Source: Massilia sp. erpn
GTDB lineage: Bacteria > Pseudomonadota > Gammaproteobacteria > Burkholderiales > Burkholderiaceae_D
Assembly (NCBI RefSeq): GCF_024400215.1
Contig: NZ_CP053748.1
Location: 5,952,001-6,016,000 of the forward strand
Reading direction: 5' to 3'
DNA length: 64,000 nucleotides
The notes beneath the pieces were generated by a model. That model was not told the origin of the DNA, did no database searches, and saw only the letters and a program-made list of their open reading frames with translations. Shown in pieces: positions 1 to 8,119 of the stretch (positions within the stretch are counted from its first letter, which is position 1; each line of letters begins with the position of its first letter). The position numbers were made by a program, and so were the translations under genes.

Positions 1-8
1 CATGCCGC

Positions 9-920
9 TCACCAGTTGGCCCAGGCGTAGGAACGGCCGCCGGGGGGGGTCAGCACGGGCATGGCTTCCGCGGCGGGCGGCGGCGCGGGCGGCGCCAGCC
101 ATTCGCGCGGATCGACGCGGTAATACTTCTGCAGCTCGCCATACAGGGCGGCATGGCGTTCGGCCATCTGCCACGGCTTTTCGAAGAAGGTTTCGGTGGC
201 GACGGCAAAGAATTCGGCCGGGCTGGTGGCGCCGTAATGGTCCATCACGCTGTCGTGGCGGCCATACCAGGCGTCGTGGCGCAGATTGGCGTAGTCGCGC
301 GAGAGCACGGCCGACCAGCTCAGATAGCTTTCCCGGCTGCCCAGATAGGGCGCGCCATTATTCGCGCCCGACTCGCTGTCGAGCTGGTGGGCAAATTCAT
401 GCAGCACCACATTGTGGCCGTCGTTCCAGTCTGCGGCGCCGCGCTGCACGTCGTCCCAGGACAGCACCACGCGGCCATCGGACCAGGATTCACCGAGCAT
501 GCCCTGCTCGGCGTGGCTGACCACGCCGCCCGGCCCCACTTCGGGCCGCACGGCCACGAAGGCGCCGGGATAGACCAGGATGGTGTGCAGGGCTGGATAG
601 ACCTTGCTGGGCCGGTTCAGCAGCAGCAGGCAGGCTTGAGCGGCGATGCTCAGGCGCATTTCCTCGGTGATCTCAAGACCGGCGCAGCCGACAAATTTTT
701 TCTGGTGCAGGAATTGCACAACCAGGCGTTGCAACTGCTGCTGCAGGGCGGGCGCCATGCGCGCATAAATGGGCAGGCCGCGCGCGAGCAGGGTCAACTG
801 CTCAGGCCGCAAGGGGCGGGACAGGGCGCGCCGCAGCGACCAGCGCGGATACAGAAACGGGGCGCCGATGGCCAGCGCGCTCAGGGCAAACCAGGTCAAT
901 GCTTCCATGATGCCGTCCAT
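9..920 (-). CDS. mtfA: MtfA-family zinc-dependent peptidase
   Basis: The 303-aa product carries HEFAH at residues 174-178 followed by QLD, the HExxH zinc motif of the MtfA/M90 family. A glutamate in a later ATETFF stretch is the likely third zinc ligand. In E. coli MtfA is a cytosolic peptidase that binds the Mlc repressor and so affects glucose uptake; the same role here is inference. The first 25 residues form a hydrophobic segment, so this copy may be membrane-anchored, unlike E. coli MtfA. A second ATG (codon start at 908) would give a product four residues shorter; neither start has a clear ribosome binding site. The gene ends at the window edge. Confidence 0.85.
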   Translation of the reverse strand: MDGIMEALTWFALSALAIGAPFLYPRWSLRRALSRPLRPEQLTLLARGLPIYARMAPALQQQLQRLVVQFLHQKKFVGCAGLEITEEMRLSIAAQACLLLLNRPSKVYPALHTILVYPGAFVAVRPEVGPGGVVSHAEQGMLGESWSDGRVVLSWDDVQRGAADWNDGHNVVLHEFAHQLDSESGANNGAPYLGSRESYLSWSAVLSRDYANLRHDAWYGRHDSVMDHYGATSPAEFFAVATETFFEKPWQMAERHAALYGELQKYYRVDPREWLAPPAPPPAAEAMPVLTPPGGRSYAWANW

Positions 921-1016
921 AAGGGAACTCGTCCGCCGCAGATGGGGCTTGCGGCCGACAATTCAACAGCCCCGGCCTGCGTCGGGGCTGCATGGACAAG
1001 CTTAGCACTTCTCTTC

Positions 1017-1655
1017 TTACAGCGCCTTCTGTTGCGAGGGCGCCGCACCGAACAGGGCTTCGACCAGGGGATCGCGTACCACCGGATTGCGGTTGACGCG
1101 GATTGCATAATGCGTGTCGTCAGCCAGGATATGGAAGTGGCGGCCGTTGCCGGCCATATTCTGCTCGCGCAGGCTGGGGCGTTCCTTGCGCGGCGGCGCG
1201 CCTTCGCGCTTGGGCTGCACAATGGCGGCCAGGAAGGCCTTGACGCGCTCGGCGTCCGGTGTCAGCTGGTAGACCGCCTTGCCCAGATAGGTGGCGGTAC
1301 CCTCGATATAGCGCGCCAGCTCGATCACGCCCGCTTCGCGCAGGTCGCGGATGTATTTGCGCGCGCCCGAGGGCGAGAATTTCAGGAACCAGGCGATCTC
1401 ATCGGCCAGCATCTCATGGTTTTGCAGTTCGCCGATCAGCTTCTGCATGTTTTCGATGCGGCGCTGCGTGGCCGAGGTGGAGCGCACGCGCTCGATCGAG
1501 GCGAGCGACAGCGCTTTGCGCTCGGGCAGGGGCGGTCCGGGGCGTTCAACCAGGGCCAGGCGCGGTCTATCCGCGGCCGCGGCCAGGTGCAGCTCCTGAT
1601 TGGCTGCCATCATCTCTCCGAGGGACGTATCGCGGGATTCGCTGATTGCATGCAT
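1017..1655 (-). CDS. Winged-helix DNA-binding protein, function unknown
   Basis: A 212-aa protein whose middle part (about residues 65-135) reads as a winged helix-turn-helix. It has a helix around MLADEIAWFLKFSP, a putative recognition helix around GARKYIRDLREAG, and a wing ending in YQLTP. The first 55 residues look disordered. The last 60 residues are basic and contain MAGNGRHFHILADD, which I do not recognise. The start is supported by AAGGAG about 8 bases upstream. It reads away from the lipoprotein gene at 1921. The likely role is a small transcriptional regulator; ligand and targets are unknown. Confidence 0.65.
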   Translation of the reverse strand: MHAISESRDTSLGEMMAANQELHLAAAADRPRLALVERPGPPLPERKALSLASIERVRSTSATQRRIENMQKLIGELQNHEMLADEIAWFLKFSPSGARKYIRDLREAGVIELARYIEGTATYLGKAVYQLTPDAERVKAFLAAIVQPKREGAPPRKERPSLREQNMAGNGRHFHILADDTHYAIRVNRNPVVRDPLVEALFGAAPSQQKAL

Positions 1656-1833
1656 TTGAACACTCCTTATAACAATTGCCTGGATTGCGCGGCATTTTCG
1701 GGGCCGGCATTCTTGAACACTGCAGCCAGCTTGCCGGGTTTGGATGCTTCAGTCTGTGCGGCAACGAACATAAGAGCGGTACAAAATTGTGCTAGTGATA
1801 ATTTATTATCAAATTAATCAGTCTACATGGCTT

Positions 1834-1876
1834 TGTGTGTTTGCGTACAGAAGGCCGGCGGCCGCCCTCCTACACT
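1834..1876 (+). promoter_or_regulatory. Crp-type operator plus -10 box upstream of collagen-like lipoprotein
   Basis: The right half-site GCGTACA is at 1843-1849 and a weak left half (TGTGTGT) is at 1834-1840. A CTACACT -10-like box is at 1870-1876. The operator centre to -10 end distance is 34.5 bp, the same as at ten other promoters in this window. Confidence 0.6.
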
Positions 1877-1920
1877 GATTCCTGCTTCATCAATTCGTCC
1901 ATCCTTTAAAGGAGAATCCC

Positions 1921-2202
1921 ATGCGATACGCCATCCTGCTGGCCGCCACGGCCGCCGCCGTCGGCCTGAGCGCCTGCGAAAAGACCGTCAACAACCCGCC
2001 GCCGGCAGTGGAAAGCCCGGCGCCGGCCGCCGTGCCGGTACCGGTACCGGTGCCGGTACCCGTGCCCGGTCCGTCCGGCCCGGAAGGCGCCAAGGGCGAA
2101 CCCGGCCCGGCTGGTGCCCAGGGCGCACCGGGCGCACCGGCCGAGCCCAAACCGGCCGAACCGGCACCGCCAGCCGAGCAAAACCCGCCGCCCTCGCGCT
2201 GA
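1921..2202 (+). CDS. Small lipoprotein with Pro-Val and collagen-like Gly-X-Y repeats
   Basis: A 93-aa protein with a lipoprotein signal peptide ending in LSAC (lipidated Cys19). After a short linker come five or more Pro-Val dipeptides, then about eight Gly-X-Y triplets (GPS GPE GAK GEP and so on), then a proline- and glutamate-rich tail. The Pro-Val DNA is a near-perfect 6-bp repeat (ccggta-like), so length variation by slippage is plausible. A good ribosome binding site (AAAGGAGA) precedes the ATG. Likely an envelope lipoprotein with an extended stalk. Whether the triplets form a true triple helix is unknown. Confidence 0.75.
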   Translation: MRYAILLAATAAAVGLSACEKTVNNPPPAVESPAPAAVPVPVPVPVPVPGPSGPEGAKGEPGPAGAQGAPGAPAEPKPAEPAPPAEQNPPPSR

Positions 2203-2216
2203 TCGCGCCCCCCGCC

Positions 2217-2254
2217 AGCGCGCCGTCTCCGGTTCCGGAGCGGCGCGCTTTTTG
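2217..2254 (+). terminator. Intrinsic terminator after the collagen-like lipoprotein
   Basis: Perfect 9-bp stem AGCGCGCCG/CGGCGCGCT around a 15-nt loop that can itself pair, followed by a T run. Confidence 0.85.
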
Positions 2255-2323
2255 TTGGACAGGCCAGCATCGTGGGGGTTCCCGTGGTAAAATTACAACA
2301 TTGCGCAAAATCACAATGCCGTT

Positions 2324-2367
2324 TGTGCGCTAGCGCACTGACCCGTACGGCAACCGGCCACTAAGCT
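2324..2367 (+). promoter_or_regulatory. Crp-type operator plus -10 box upstream of OmpA-like gene
   Basis: TGTGCGC-TA-GCGCACT at 2324-2339 is nearly perfectly palindromic. CTAAGCT at 2361-2367 is the -10-like box. The centre-to-end distance is 35.5 bp, one base longer than at the other sites. Confidence 0.65.
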
Positions 2368-2430
2368 GAGGTGTAACAGTCCGGCCCAGGCCTTGCTGTA
2401 TTACTTTTTCTCAACTCATGGGAGTCAAAT

Positions 2431-3459
2431 TTGAATAAGAAAATTGCCCTTGCCGCAGCCCTGCTGTGTGCCACTGCCGCCGCCTCGGCGCAGGACGCCA
2501 CGATCAACCCCAATTGGTACATCCAGCCCAGCATCAGCGCTTTCAAACCCGATAGCGACTGGCTGGTCGATAAAACCGGCCCAGGCGTCGGCCTGAAGTT
2601 CGGTAAAGCCGTGTCCCAGGACTGGGATATCCAGATGGGCCTGACCCACGCCCGTTCCAAGGAAAACGGCTCGAAATACACCCAGCAGACCCTGGGCATC
2701 GACGCCCTGTACATGTTCTCGCGCCAATCCTTCCGTCCCTTCCTGCTGCTGGGCGTGGGCGCCGAGCGCGACAAGCTGAACCTGGTGGGTTCGCCCTCCG
2801 CCCGCCGCAGCTCGCCCTATGTAAGCGCCGGCCTGGGCTTCCAGTCCACCATCAATGACCGCTGGTCCTTCCAGGCCGACGTGCGCAATGTGCACGGCAT
2901 GCTGCGTGGCGACGAATTCCGCCCTGCCAAGGTCAACAATGTCTACCTGAACCTGGGCCTGAACTACGCCTTCGGCGCGCCGCCGGCGCCACCGGCACCG
3001 CCGGCGCCGCCGCCAGTGGCCGTGCAGCCGCCGCCACCGCCGCCCGTCGCGCCGCCACCACCACCGCCGCCGCCACGCTTCGAGAAGGTGACGATGTCGG
3101 CCACCGAACTGTTCGGCTTTGACAGCGACAAGCTGGCCGGCGCCCAGCCCAAGCTGGACGATGTGGCCAAGCTGCTCAACGACAATCCGAGCATCGGCGA
3201 CATCACCATCACCGGCTACACCGACCGCCTGGGTGCGGACAAGTACAACCAGAAACTGTCCGAGCGCCGCGCCAACGCGGTCAAGGCTTACCTGGAAAGC
3301 AAGGGCGTGGCCGGTTCGCGCCTGAACGCCCAAGGCAAGGGCAAGGCCAATCCGGTCGTGAGCTGCACCGACAAGAAGCGTGCCGACCTGATCAAGTGCC
3401 TGGAACCGAACCGCCGCGTGGAAGTCGAACAGATCACCGTCGAACGCCGCGTGCAGTAA
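2431..3459 (+). CDS. OmpA-family outer membrane protein, TTG start
   Basis: A 342-aa protein with a signal peptide cleaved after ASA (about residue 20). An OmpA/OmpW-like eight-strand barrel domain follows (about residues 25-180), then a long proline-rich linker (about 183-214), then a C-terminal OmpA peptidoglycan-binding domain (about 220-340) with the TDRLGADKYNQKLSERRA signature. It probably links the outer membrane to peptidoglycan. The only start that keeps the whole signal peptide is TTG at 2431, with GGAG six bases upstream. The gene stands alone between its own promoter and a strong terminator. Confidence 0.9.
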   Translation: MNKKIALAAALLCATAAASAQDATINPNWYIQPSISAFKPDSDWLVDKTGPGVGLKFGKAVSQDWDIQMGLTHARSKENGSKYTQQTLGIDALYMFSRQSFRPFLLLGVGAERDKLNLVGSPSARRSSPYVSAGLGFQSTINDRWSFQADVRNVHGMLRGDEFRPAKVNNVYLNLGLNYAFGAPPAPPAPPAPPPVAVQPPPPPPVAPPPPPPPPRFEKVTMSATELFGFDSDKLAGAQPKLDDVAKLLNDNPSIGDITITGYTDRLGADKYNQKLSERRANAVKAYLESKGVAGSRLNAQGKGKANPVVSCTDKKRADLIKCLEPNRRVEVEQITVERRVQ

Positions 3460-3480
3460 TGCCGCCAAGGCCGTAGGACA

Positions 3481-3509
3481 AAAGGGGCGTCATGCCCCTT
3501 TTTCTTTTT
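3481..3509 (+). terminator. Intrinsic terminator after the OmpA-like gene
   Basis: Perfect stem AAAGGGGC/GCCCCTTT with a 5-nt loop, followed by TTTCTTTTT. Confidence 0.9.
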
Positions 3510-3525
3510 GAACAAGGAGATTGCC

Positions 3526-4428
3526 ATGAGCTCGCAGCGCTGGCGCCACCAGGCCCGCTCCCTGCCCCACATCGCCTACTGCACGCTGAGCGAATGGTTC
3601 GCCCACCGTGCCAGCAGCAAGGGCGCGGCGCTGGCCTTCTATACCCTGTTCTCGCTGGCGCCGATCCTGGTGCTGGTGATTTCGATCGCCGGCCTGTTTT
3701 ACGGCAAGCAGGCGGCCCAGGGCGAGCTGTTCGCCCAATTGCGCGGCCTGCTCGGCGACCAGGGTGCGGCGGCCATCCAGCTGGTGCTGGCCGGGGCCAG
3801 GAACGAAGCGGAAGGCCGCTGGGCCGCCGCCATCGCCGCCGCGCTGCTGCTGTTCGGCGCCACCACCGTGTTCGCCGAACTCAAGTCGAGCCTGGACGAG
3901 ATCTGGCAGTTGCCGCCGCTGCAAGAAGGCTCGCTGTGGAATGCCGTGCGTACCCGCCTGCTCTCCTTCGGCATGGTGCTGGTGCTGGGCTTCCTGCTGA
4001 CGGTGTCGCTGGTGGTCAGCGCCGCGCTCGGCCTGGTGGAGAAATTCTGGAACAGCCACTGGCAAGGCGCCACCATCGTGCTGGCCTGGCTCAACAACGC
4101 CATCGGCTTCGCCGTGATCGCCGCCATCTTCGCCGTCATCTACAAGATGCTGCCGCGCATCCGCCTGTCCTGGCGCGACGTGCTGGCCGGCGCCCTCGGC
4201 ACCGCCCTGCTGTTCAGCATCGGCAAATACGCGATCGGCACCTATATCGGCAATAGCGGCGTGGCCAGCAGCTTCGGCGCGGCCGGCTCCGTGATCGCCC
4301 TGCTGTTGTGGGTGTATTACTCGGCCCAGGTGTTTTTCCTCGGCGCCGAATTCGCGCGCCAGTATGCGCTGCAGCTGGGCAGCCTGCGCCAGCATGCGCG
4401 CGACGCCGAGGGCAATCTGCGCCTCTAG
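3526..4428 (+). CDS. YihY/BrkB-family inner membrane protein
   Basis: A 300-aa polytopic membrane protein of the YihY/BrkB family (formerly misnamed RNase BN). About six hydrophobic segments are visible, with family landmarks KGAALAFYTLFSLAPILVLV near the N terminus and VIALLLWVYYSAQVFFLGAEF near the C terminus. The family's function is unsettled; it is not a ribonuclease. I chose ATG 3526 because AAGGAGA lies just upstream. An in-frame TTG 18 bases earlier falls in the T tract of the preceding terminator. The 3' end overlaps the convergent AI-2E-type gene by 4 bp. Confidence 0.85.
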   Translation: MSSQRWRHQARSLPHIAYCTLSEWFAHRASSKGAALAFYTLFSLAPILVLVISIAGLFYGKQAAQGELFAQLRGLLGDQGAAAIQLVLAGARNEAEGRWAAAIAAALLLFGATTVFAELKSSLDEIWQLPPLQEGSLWNAVRTRLLSFGMVLVLGFLLTVSLVVSAALGLVEKFWNSHWQGATIVLAWLNNAIGFAVIAAIFAVIYKMLPRIRLSWRDVLAGALGTALLFSIGKYAIGTYIGNSGVASSFGAAGSVIALLLWVYYSAQVFFLGAEFARQYALQLGSLRQHARDAEGNLRL

Positions 4429-5642
4429 TCGCCCAGCAGTTCGGCCAGCACTTCCAGGCCTTCCACGCGCTCGGCCACCACCTTGACGATGACGATCAGC
4501 GGCACGCCCAGCAGCAAGCCCCAGACGCCCCACAACCAGCCCCAGAACAGCAGGCTGACGAAGACGGCCGCCGCGTTCATGCGCGCGATGCGGCCCGTCA
4601 TCCAGGTCGTCACCACCGTGCCGACCAGGGTGGCAATGGCCAGCGCCGCGCCGACCGCCATCAGGGCCGGCTGCAGCGTGCCGAACTGCAGCAGCGCGGC
4701 GGCGCCGGTGGCCGCCGCCAGCAGCAGGGTGCCGAAGTAAGGCATCAGGTGCAGCAAGCCCGCCACCACGGCCCAGGCGCCCGCATTCTCCAGGCCGATG
4801 GCGCTCAGGGCCAGCCACATCAGCAGACCCAGCAACACATTCGTCACCAGCAGCATGAACATATAGGCCTGGATCGAGGTATTGATATCGTCGAGGATTT
4901 GCAAGGTAACCTTCTTCCTGCTCAGTGATGGGCCGGTCAGGCGCACCAGCTTGCGCTTGAAGGTGTCGCCCGACAGCAGCAGGAAGTAGAGCAGGAAGAT
5001 CACCATCGCAGCCTGACCCAGAAAGCCCGCCAGGCCGCGCGAACCGGCCCACACCCAGTCGATGACCTTGATGCCGCCGCCCGCCGCCGCGGCCGCGGGC
5101 GGCGGCGTCTTGCGCGCCGGGCGCTTGGCAGCACCGGCGGCGGCCGACGCCGCGCTGCTGCCGGCGGTGGCCTGCTCGATCTCGCTGGCGGCGGCCTGGA
5201 TACGCTGCAGGGCGCCGCCCTGCCCGGTCAGCAGGCGCGACAGCTTATGCGTGACGGCCGGCAGCTCGCCGAGGATGTTGAGGAATTCGCCGCGCACCTG
5301 CTCGATGGTGGCGGCCGAGCCGCACAGGATGGCGGCCGTGATCAGCGTGGCGCCGAAGGAACGCCGCACGCGCCGGCGTTCCAGCCAGCAGACCACGGGA
5401 TTCAGGGTATAGGAGAGCAGGATGCCCAGCGCCAGCGGCACGAGAAAATCGCGCGCCCACTGCAGGGCATACAGGAAGACGACGGTAGCGATGATGGCCA
5501 ACGCCAGCCCGCGCGCCGGGACCTGCAGCGGCAGGCGCAAGCCGTCTGCCGGCGCCGCCGGCCCGGGCGGCGCTTCTTGCGGGCTGGCGGACGGCACCGT
5601 TCCCGGCAGCGGAGGCGATGGAGGCGTCATGGCCAGGCCCAT
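4425..5642 (-). CDS. AI-2E family (PerM-like) transporter
   Basis: A 405-aa membrane protein of the AI-2E/PerM family. A proline-rich cytosolic N terminus (about 45 residues) is followed by paired hydrophobic segments. A soluble middle domain carries an Ala/Lys-rich insert around residues 165-190, and a membrane-rich C-terminal half follows. Members export diverse solutes, including autoinducer 2 or Na+/H+; the substrate here cannot be told. It lies 37 bp downstream of the BON lipoprotein gene and is probably co-transcribed with it from the promoter at 6055-6097. Neither start candidate (5642 or 5630) has a strong ribosome binding site. Confidence 0.85.
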   Translation of the reverse strand: MGLAMTPPSPPLPGTVPSASPQEAPPGPAAPADGLRLPLQVPARGLALAIIATVVFLYALQWARDFLVPLALGILLSYTLNPVVCWLERRRVRRSFGATLITAAILCGSAATIEQVRGEFLNILGELPAVTHKLSRLLTGQGGALQRIQAAASEIEQATAGSSAASAAAGAAKRPARKTPPPAAAAAGGGIKVIDWVWAGSRGLAGFLGQAAMVIFLLYFLLLSGDTFKRKLVRLTGPSLSRKKVTLQILDDINTSIQAYMFMLLVTNVLLGLLMWLALSAIGLENAGAWAVVAGLLHLMPYFGTLLLAAATGAAALLQFGTLQPALMAVGAALAIATLVGTVVTTWMTGRIARMNAAAVFVSLLFWGWLWGVWGLLLGVPLIVIVKVVAERVEGLEVLAELLGD

Positions 5643-5679
5643 GCCGCCGGCGCGTCAGCCGCGCCGGCAGCCTTGCCGC

Positions 5680-5994
5680 TTACTTGACGCGGATATCGTT
5701 TTTCACCGACTTCACGCCCTTCACGCCGCGCGCCACTTCGCCGGCCTTGGAAATGTCGGCCGGCTGGGCCACGAAGCCGCTCAGCTGGACGGTGCCCTTG
5801 AAGGTCTCGACATTGATTTCAGTCGATTTCAGGCTAGGCTCATTAAAGATGCTGGCTTTCACCTTGGTGGTCAGCACCGCATCGTCGACATACTCGCCGG
5901 TACCTTCCTGCGAGGGGGTGGAAGCGCAGCCGGCCAGGGTCAACACGGTCGCGGCGGCAAAGACGGCGCTGGCAATTTTGTGTGCGATTTTCAT
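5680..5994 (-). CDS. BON-domain lipoprotein
   Basis: A 104-aa lipoprotein with signal peptide ending LAGC. A single BON domain fills the rest, with DAVLTTKVKASIFNEP, VETFKGTVQLSGFV and a closing GVKSVKNDIRVK. BON proteins such as OsmY and DolP are periplasmic or outer-membrane proteins that support envelope integrity under stress. ATG 5994 is chosen because AAGGAGATA lies directly upstream and the longer frame adds non-signal sequence. It is the first gene after the Crp-type promoter at 6055-6097, upstream of the AI-2E-type transporter. Confidence 0.85.
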   Translation of the reverse strand: MKIAHKIASAVFAAATVLTLAGCASTPSQEGTGEYVDDAVLTTKVKASIFNEPSLKSTEINVETFKGTVQLSGFVAQPADISKAGEVARGVKGVKSVKNDIRVK

Positions 5995-6054
5995 GGCATA
6001 TCTCCTTGGGTAGTTTCGGTTCTTTCTGCGTTGCCCGCTTCCGGGCACAGAGGC

Positions 6055-6097
6055 AGTGTCGCGTAACTGTCGCGTTGCTTCTGTACGCTGACGAACA
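6055..6097 (-). promoter_or_regulatory. Crp-type operator plus -10 box for the BON lipoprotein operon
   Basis: On the minus strand the site reads TGTTCGT-CA-GCGTACA (6097-6082), with CGACACT (6061-6055) as the -10-like box. The centre-to-end distance is 34.5 bp. Confidence 0.65.
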
Positions 6098-6145
6098 TAG
6101 AAAATGATTTGCGCCAAACAGCACTCAGCCGTCTCAGCGCGGCAT

Positions 6146-6188
6146 GGTGCGGCATCGCACAGACCCGGCGCTGCCGCTTGACTAAGCT
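6146..6188 (+). promoter_or_regulatory. Crp-type operator plus -10 box for the glycine-zipper/DUF3309 operon
   Basis: GGTGCGG-CA-TCGCACA at 6146-6161 and CTAAGCT at 6182-6188, with 34.5 bp from centre to -10 end. It is divergent from the BON operator 64 bp away. Confidence 0.6.
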
Positions 6189-6215
6189 GAACTCACCTTT
6201 TTCCAGGAGGACAAG

Positions 6216-6662
6216 ATGAAAACGAATACCACCCTGTTGGCTGCGATGGTGGCGGTGGCGGCGCTGGCTTCCGGTTGCGCCAGCAGCAACTACCCGCAGA
6301 ACACGTCCTATTCCAACCAGGCCGATGCGTCGAGCTACGGCACCATCGATTCCATCCAGATGGTGCGCGTCGACCCGGCCACCAGCGGCGCCGGCGCCGT
6401 GGCCGGCGGCCTGGTCGGTGCGCTGGTCGGCAACCAGATCGGTTCGGGCAGCGGCCGCGCGGCGGCCACGGCGGCCGGCGCCATCGGCGGTGCCATGCTT
6501 GGCAACAATATCGAATCGAACCGCAACCAGACGCAGGAGGTCTACCAGATCAGCATCCGCCTCGATAACGGCGATTACCGCACCATCAACCAGGACAGCG
6601 CCTACGACCTGCGCGTGGGCAACCGCGTGCGCCTGGTCGATGGCCGCGTCTACCGCTATTGA
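6216..6662 (+). CDS. Glycine-zipper 2TM lipoprotein (SlyB/PCP-like)
   Basis: A 148-aa protein with a lipoprotein signal peptide ending ASGC. A glycine-zipper hairpin spans about residues 60-98 (GAGAVAGGLVGALVGNQIGSGSG... AIGGAMLGNNIE). The C-terminal domain of about 45 residues is a small beta-rich fold common in Rickettsia 17-kDa antigen/SlyB-type proteins (YQISIRLDNGDYRTI... VRLVDGRVYRY). Likely an outer-membrane lipoprotein for envelope stability. CCAGGAGGA is a good ribosome binding site. It is the first gene of a likely three-gene operon. Confidence 0.85.
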   Translation: MKTNTTLLAAMVAVAALASGCASSNYPQNTSYSNQADASSYGTIDSIQMVRVDPATSGAGAVAGGLVGALVGNQIGSGSGRAAATAAGAIGGAMLGNNIESNRNQTQEVYQISIRLDNGDYRTINQDSAYDLRVGNRVRLVDGRVYRY

Positions 6663-6691
6663 AGCGGCCACGCTGAGAGAGGAGGCGCCGC

Positions 6692-6844
6692 ATGGGCACC
6701 ATACTGCTGATTGTTCTCGTCCTGCTCCTGGTCGGAGCGCTGCCGGCCTGGCCGCACAGCCGCAACTGGGGCTATGCCCCGAGCGGCCTGACCGGGATTA
6801 TCGTTGTCGTGCTGCTGATCCTGCTGCTCACCGGCAGGCTCTAA
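6692..6844 (+). CDS. DUF3309 small membrane protein
   Basis: A 50-aa protein with two hydrophobic segments around a short WPHSRNWGYAPSG turn, typical of DUF3309. The ATG at 6692 follows AGAGAGGAGG. Function is unknown; the family is widespread in proteobacteria and often lies among stress genes. It is 29 bp after the glycine-zipper gene. Confidence 0.8.
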   Translation: MGTILLIVLVLLLVGALPAWPHSRNWGYAPSGLTGIIVVVLLILLLTGRL

Positions 6845-6853
6845 GCGTAACCA

Positions 6854-6871
6854 GGGGCGCCGCGGCGCCCC
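6854..6871 (+). other. GC-only hairpin between DUF3309 and the next gene
   Basis: Perfect palindrome GGGGCGCCGCGGCGCCCC followed by only a short T-rich stretch. It could weaken read-through into 6893 or stabilise the upstream mRNA. Confidence 0.5.
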
Positions 6872-6892
6872 GCTTGTTTTCGGGAGGTCATC

Positions 6893-7243
6893 ATGCAACA
6901 GATGCTCATCGCCAGCCTGCTGGCAGCAGGCCTGTGCGGCAGCGCCGCCGCCCAGACCACGCCGCCGGACACGGCCCAACATCAGCGACAGGAACTGGCG
7001 CGCGGCGATCCGGCGCGCTGGTACAAGGAAGACCGCGGCAGCAAGGCGCAACTGGCTACGCTGCGCAAGGAAATCGGCGCCGCCCTCAGCGAAGCGCGGG
7101 CCGATTGCCGCCAGCAGCCCGTCGCCGAACGCCGGGATTGCCTGGCGGCGGCGCGCCAGACCTACCGCGACGATATGGCCAACCTGGTCCAGCTCAATGC
7201 CGACGCGCACCAGCCGGCCAAGATCGACGTCACCGGCGAATAA
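6893..7243 (+). CDS. Small secreted protein, function unknown
   Basis: A 116-aa protein with a clear signal peptide (cleavage after SAAA, about residue 20). The mature part is charged and helical, with two cysteines (ADCRQQP and RRDCLAA) that could form a disulfide. I do not recognise a named family. GGGAGG lies upstream of the ATG. It ends at a strong bidirectional terminator and probably belongs to the operon starting at 6216. Confidence 0.65.
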   Translation: MQQMLIASLLAAGLCGSAAAQTTPPDTAQHQRQELARGDPARWYKEDRGSKAQLATLRKEIGAALSEARADCRQQPVAERRDCLAAARQTYRDDMANLVQLNADAHQPAKIDVTGE

Positions 7244-7261
7244 AGTTTCCAAGACCAAGCC

Positions 7262-7302
7262 AGAAAAGCAAAACGCCGCATGCAGCGGCGTTTTGCTTTT
7301 CT
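7262..7302. terminator. Bidirectional intrinsic terminator
   Basis: Perfect 18-bp inverted repeat (AGAAAAGCAAAACGCCGC and its complement) with a 5-nt loop. It has T runs on both strands, so it serves the plus-strand gene ending at 7243 and the minus-strand operon ending at 7319. Confidence 0.95.
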
Positions 7303-7318
7303 GGGCCACAACGCGGCC

Positions 7319-7708
7319 TTACTCCCAGGGCGCTTCGCCCGCTTCGGCCTCGGCTGCAGCACGCTTGTGCCGCATCAGCCAGGCCGCGCCGGCCGCCGCC
7401 AGGGCAGCCACGGCCAGCGCCGGCTTGTACAGCCGCTTGCGCACGATGAAGGAGCCGACCGTCAGCGCGTACGGCATGAGGGTCTTGAAATTGAGCTGGC
7501 TCAGGCCGCCCGGACTCAGCCAGCCGCCCAGGCGTGATTGCGCCGCCCCCACGGCATGGTCGACCGCCCCATGCAGCAGGGCTTCCGGACGCAGGGCTTG
7601 GCGCAGCTGCATCTTGGCGTGCAGCGTGGTCAGGCGGTGCAGCTCGCCCTCGGCCACCAGCTGCTGTTTGGCTGCGGCCAGGGCCGCTTTTTGCTCATCC
7701 TTGCTCAT
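7319..7708 (-). CDS. Small membrane-associated protein, YqjK-like position
   Basis: A 129-aa protein with a charged helical N terminus (about 1-60), a hydrophobic stretch near residues 98-112 (ALAVAALAAAGAAWLM) and an acidic tail. By position after DUF883 and YqjE homologues it matches the third gene of E. coli yqjDEK-like clusters, but similarity is too weak to name it. It starts 10 bp downstream of the YqjE-like gene and ends at the strong terminator, so it is the last gene of the operon. Confidence 0.6.
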   Translation of the reverse strand: MSKDEQKAALAAAKQQLVAEGELHRLTTLHAKMQLRQALRPEALLHGAVDHAVGAAQSRLGGWLSPGGLSQLNFKTLMPYALTVGSFIVRKRLYKPALAVAALAAAGAAWLMRHKRAAAEAEAGEAPWE

Positions 7709-7717
7709 GGCATCCCC

Positions 7718-8116
7718 TTACAGCAGCATATCGCGGTCGGCCTTCAGCTCGGCCATGGTGGCCGGCAAGCCCAGCTTGCCCTGCTTGACCATGCGCTGGC
7801 CATACCAGAGCAAGCCCAGCGCCGCCAGCACGAAAACCCCGGCCAGCACCGGCAGGATGGTCCAGCCCATGCTTTGCCAAGCCAGATAGATCAGGGCCGC
7901 CGTGCCGAAGGCGATGGCGAACCAGAAGGCCACCAGCGCCAGCGCGAACACCACGGCCAGCTGCATCAGATGCTGGCGCACCTCGCCCAGCTCCAGCGCC
8001 GCCAGTTCCAGGCGCGACAGCAGCAGGCGGATGCAGCTCTTCAGCAGGGCCGAGAGCGAAGCGATCAGTCCTGCCGGATGCTGCGGATCGGGGTGGTTCA
8101 TATCGGCACCGGACAC
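7718..8116 (-). CDS. yqjE: Phage holin superfamily III / YqjE-like membrane protein
   Basis: A 132-aa protein with two strong transmembrane segments (about residues 52-72 and 80-100) after an amphipathic N-terminal helix. It belongs to the YqjE (holin-X) family, chromosomal proteins that usually follow DUF883 genes and have no link to phage lysis. It sits 3 bp from the DUF883 gene, so translation is probably coupled. The likely role is membrane or ribosome-associated stress adaptation together with the ElaB/YqjD-like protein. Confidence 0.75.
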   Translation of the reverse strand: MSGADMNHPDPQHPAGLIASLSALLKSCIRLLLSRLELAALELGEVRQHLMQLAVVFALALVAFWFAIAFGTAALIYLAWQSMGWTILPVLAGVFVLAALGLLWYGQRMVKQGKLGLPATMAELKADRDMLL

Positions 8117-8119
8117 CGC

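Noticed and set aside
153..1817. Long open frame antisense to the mtfA and wHTH genes
   Set aside because: High GC leaves long antisense frames open. The reading lacks family features and has no ribosome binding site, while the minus-strand genes have clear motifs.
3508..3525. TTG start for the YihY/BrkB gene
   Set aside because: It lies within the terminator T run. ATG 3526 has a much better ribosome binding site.
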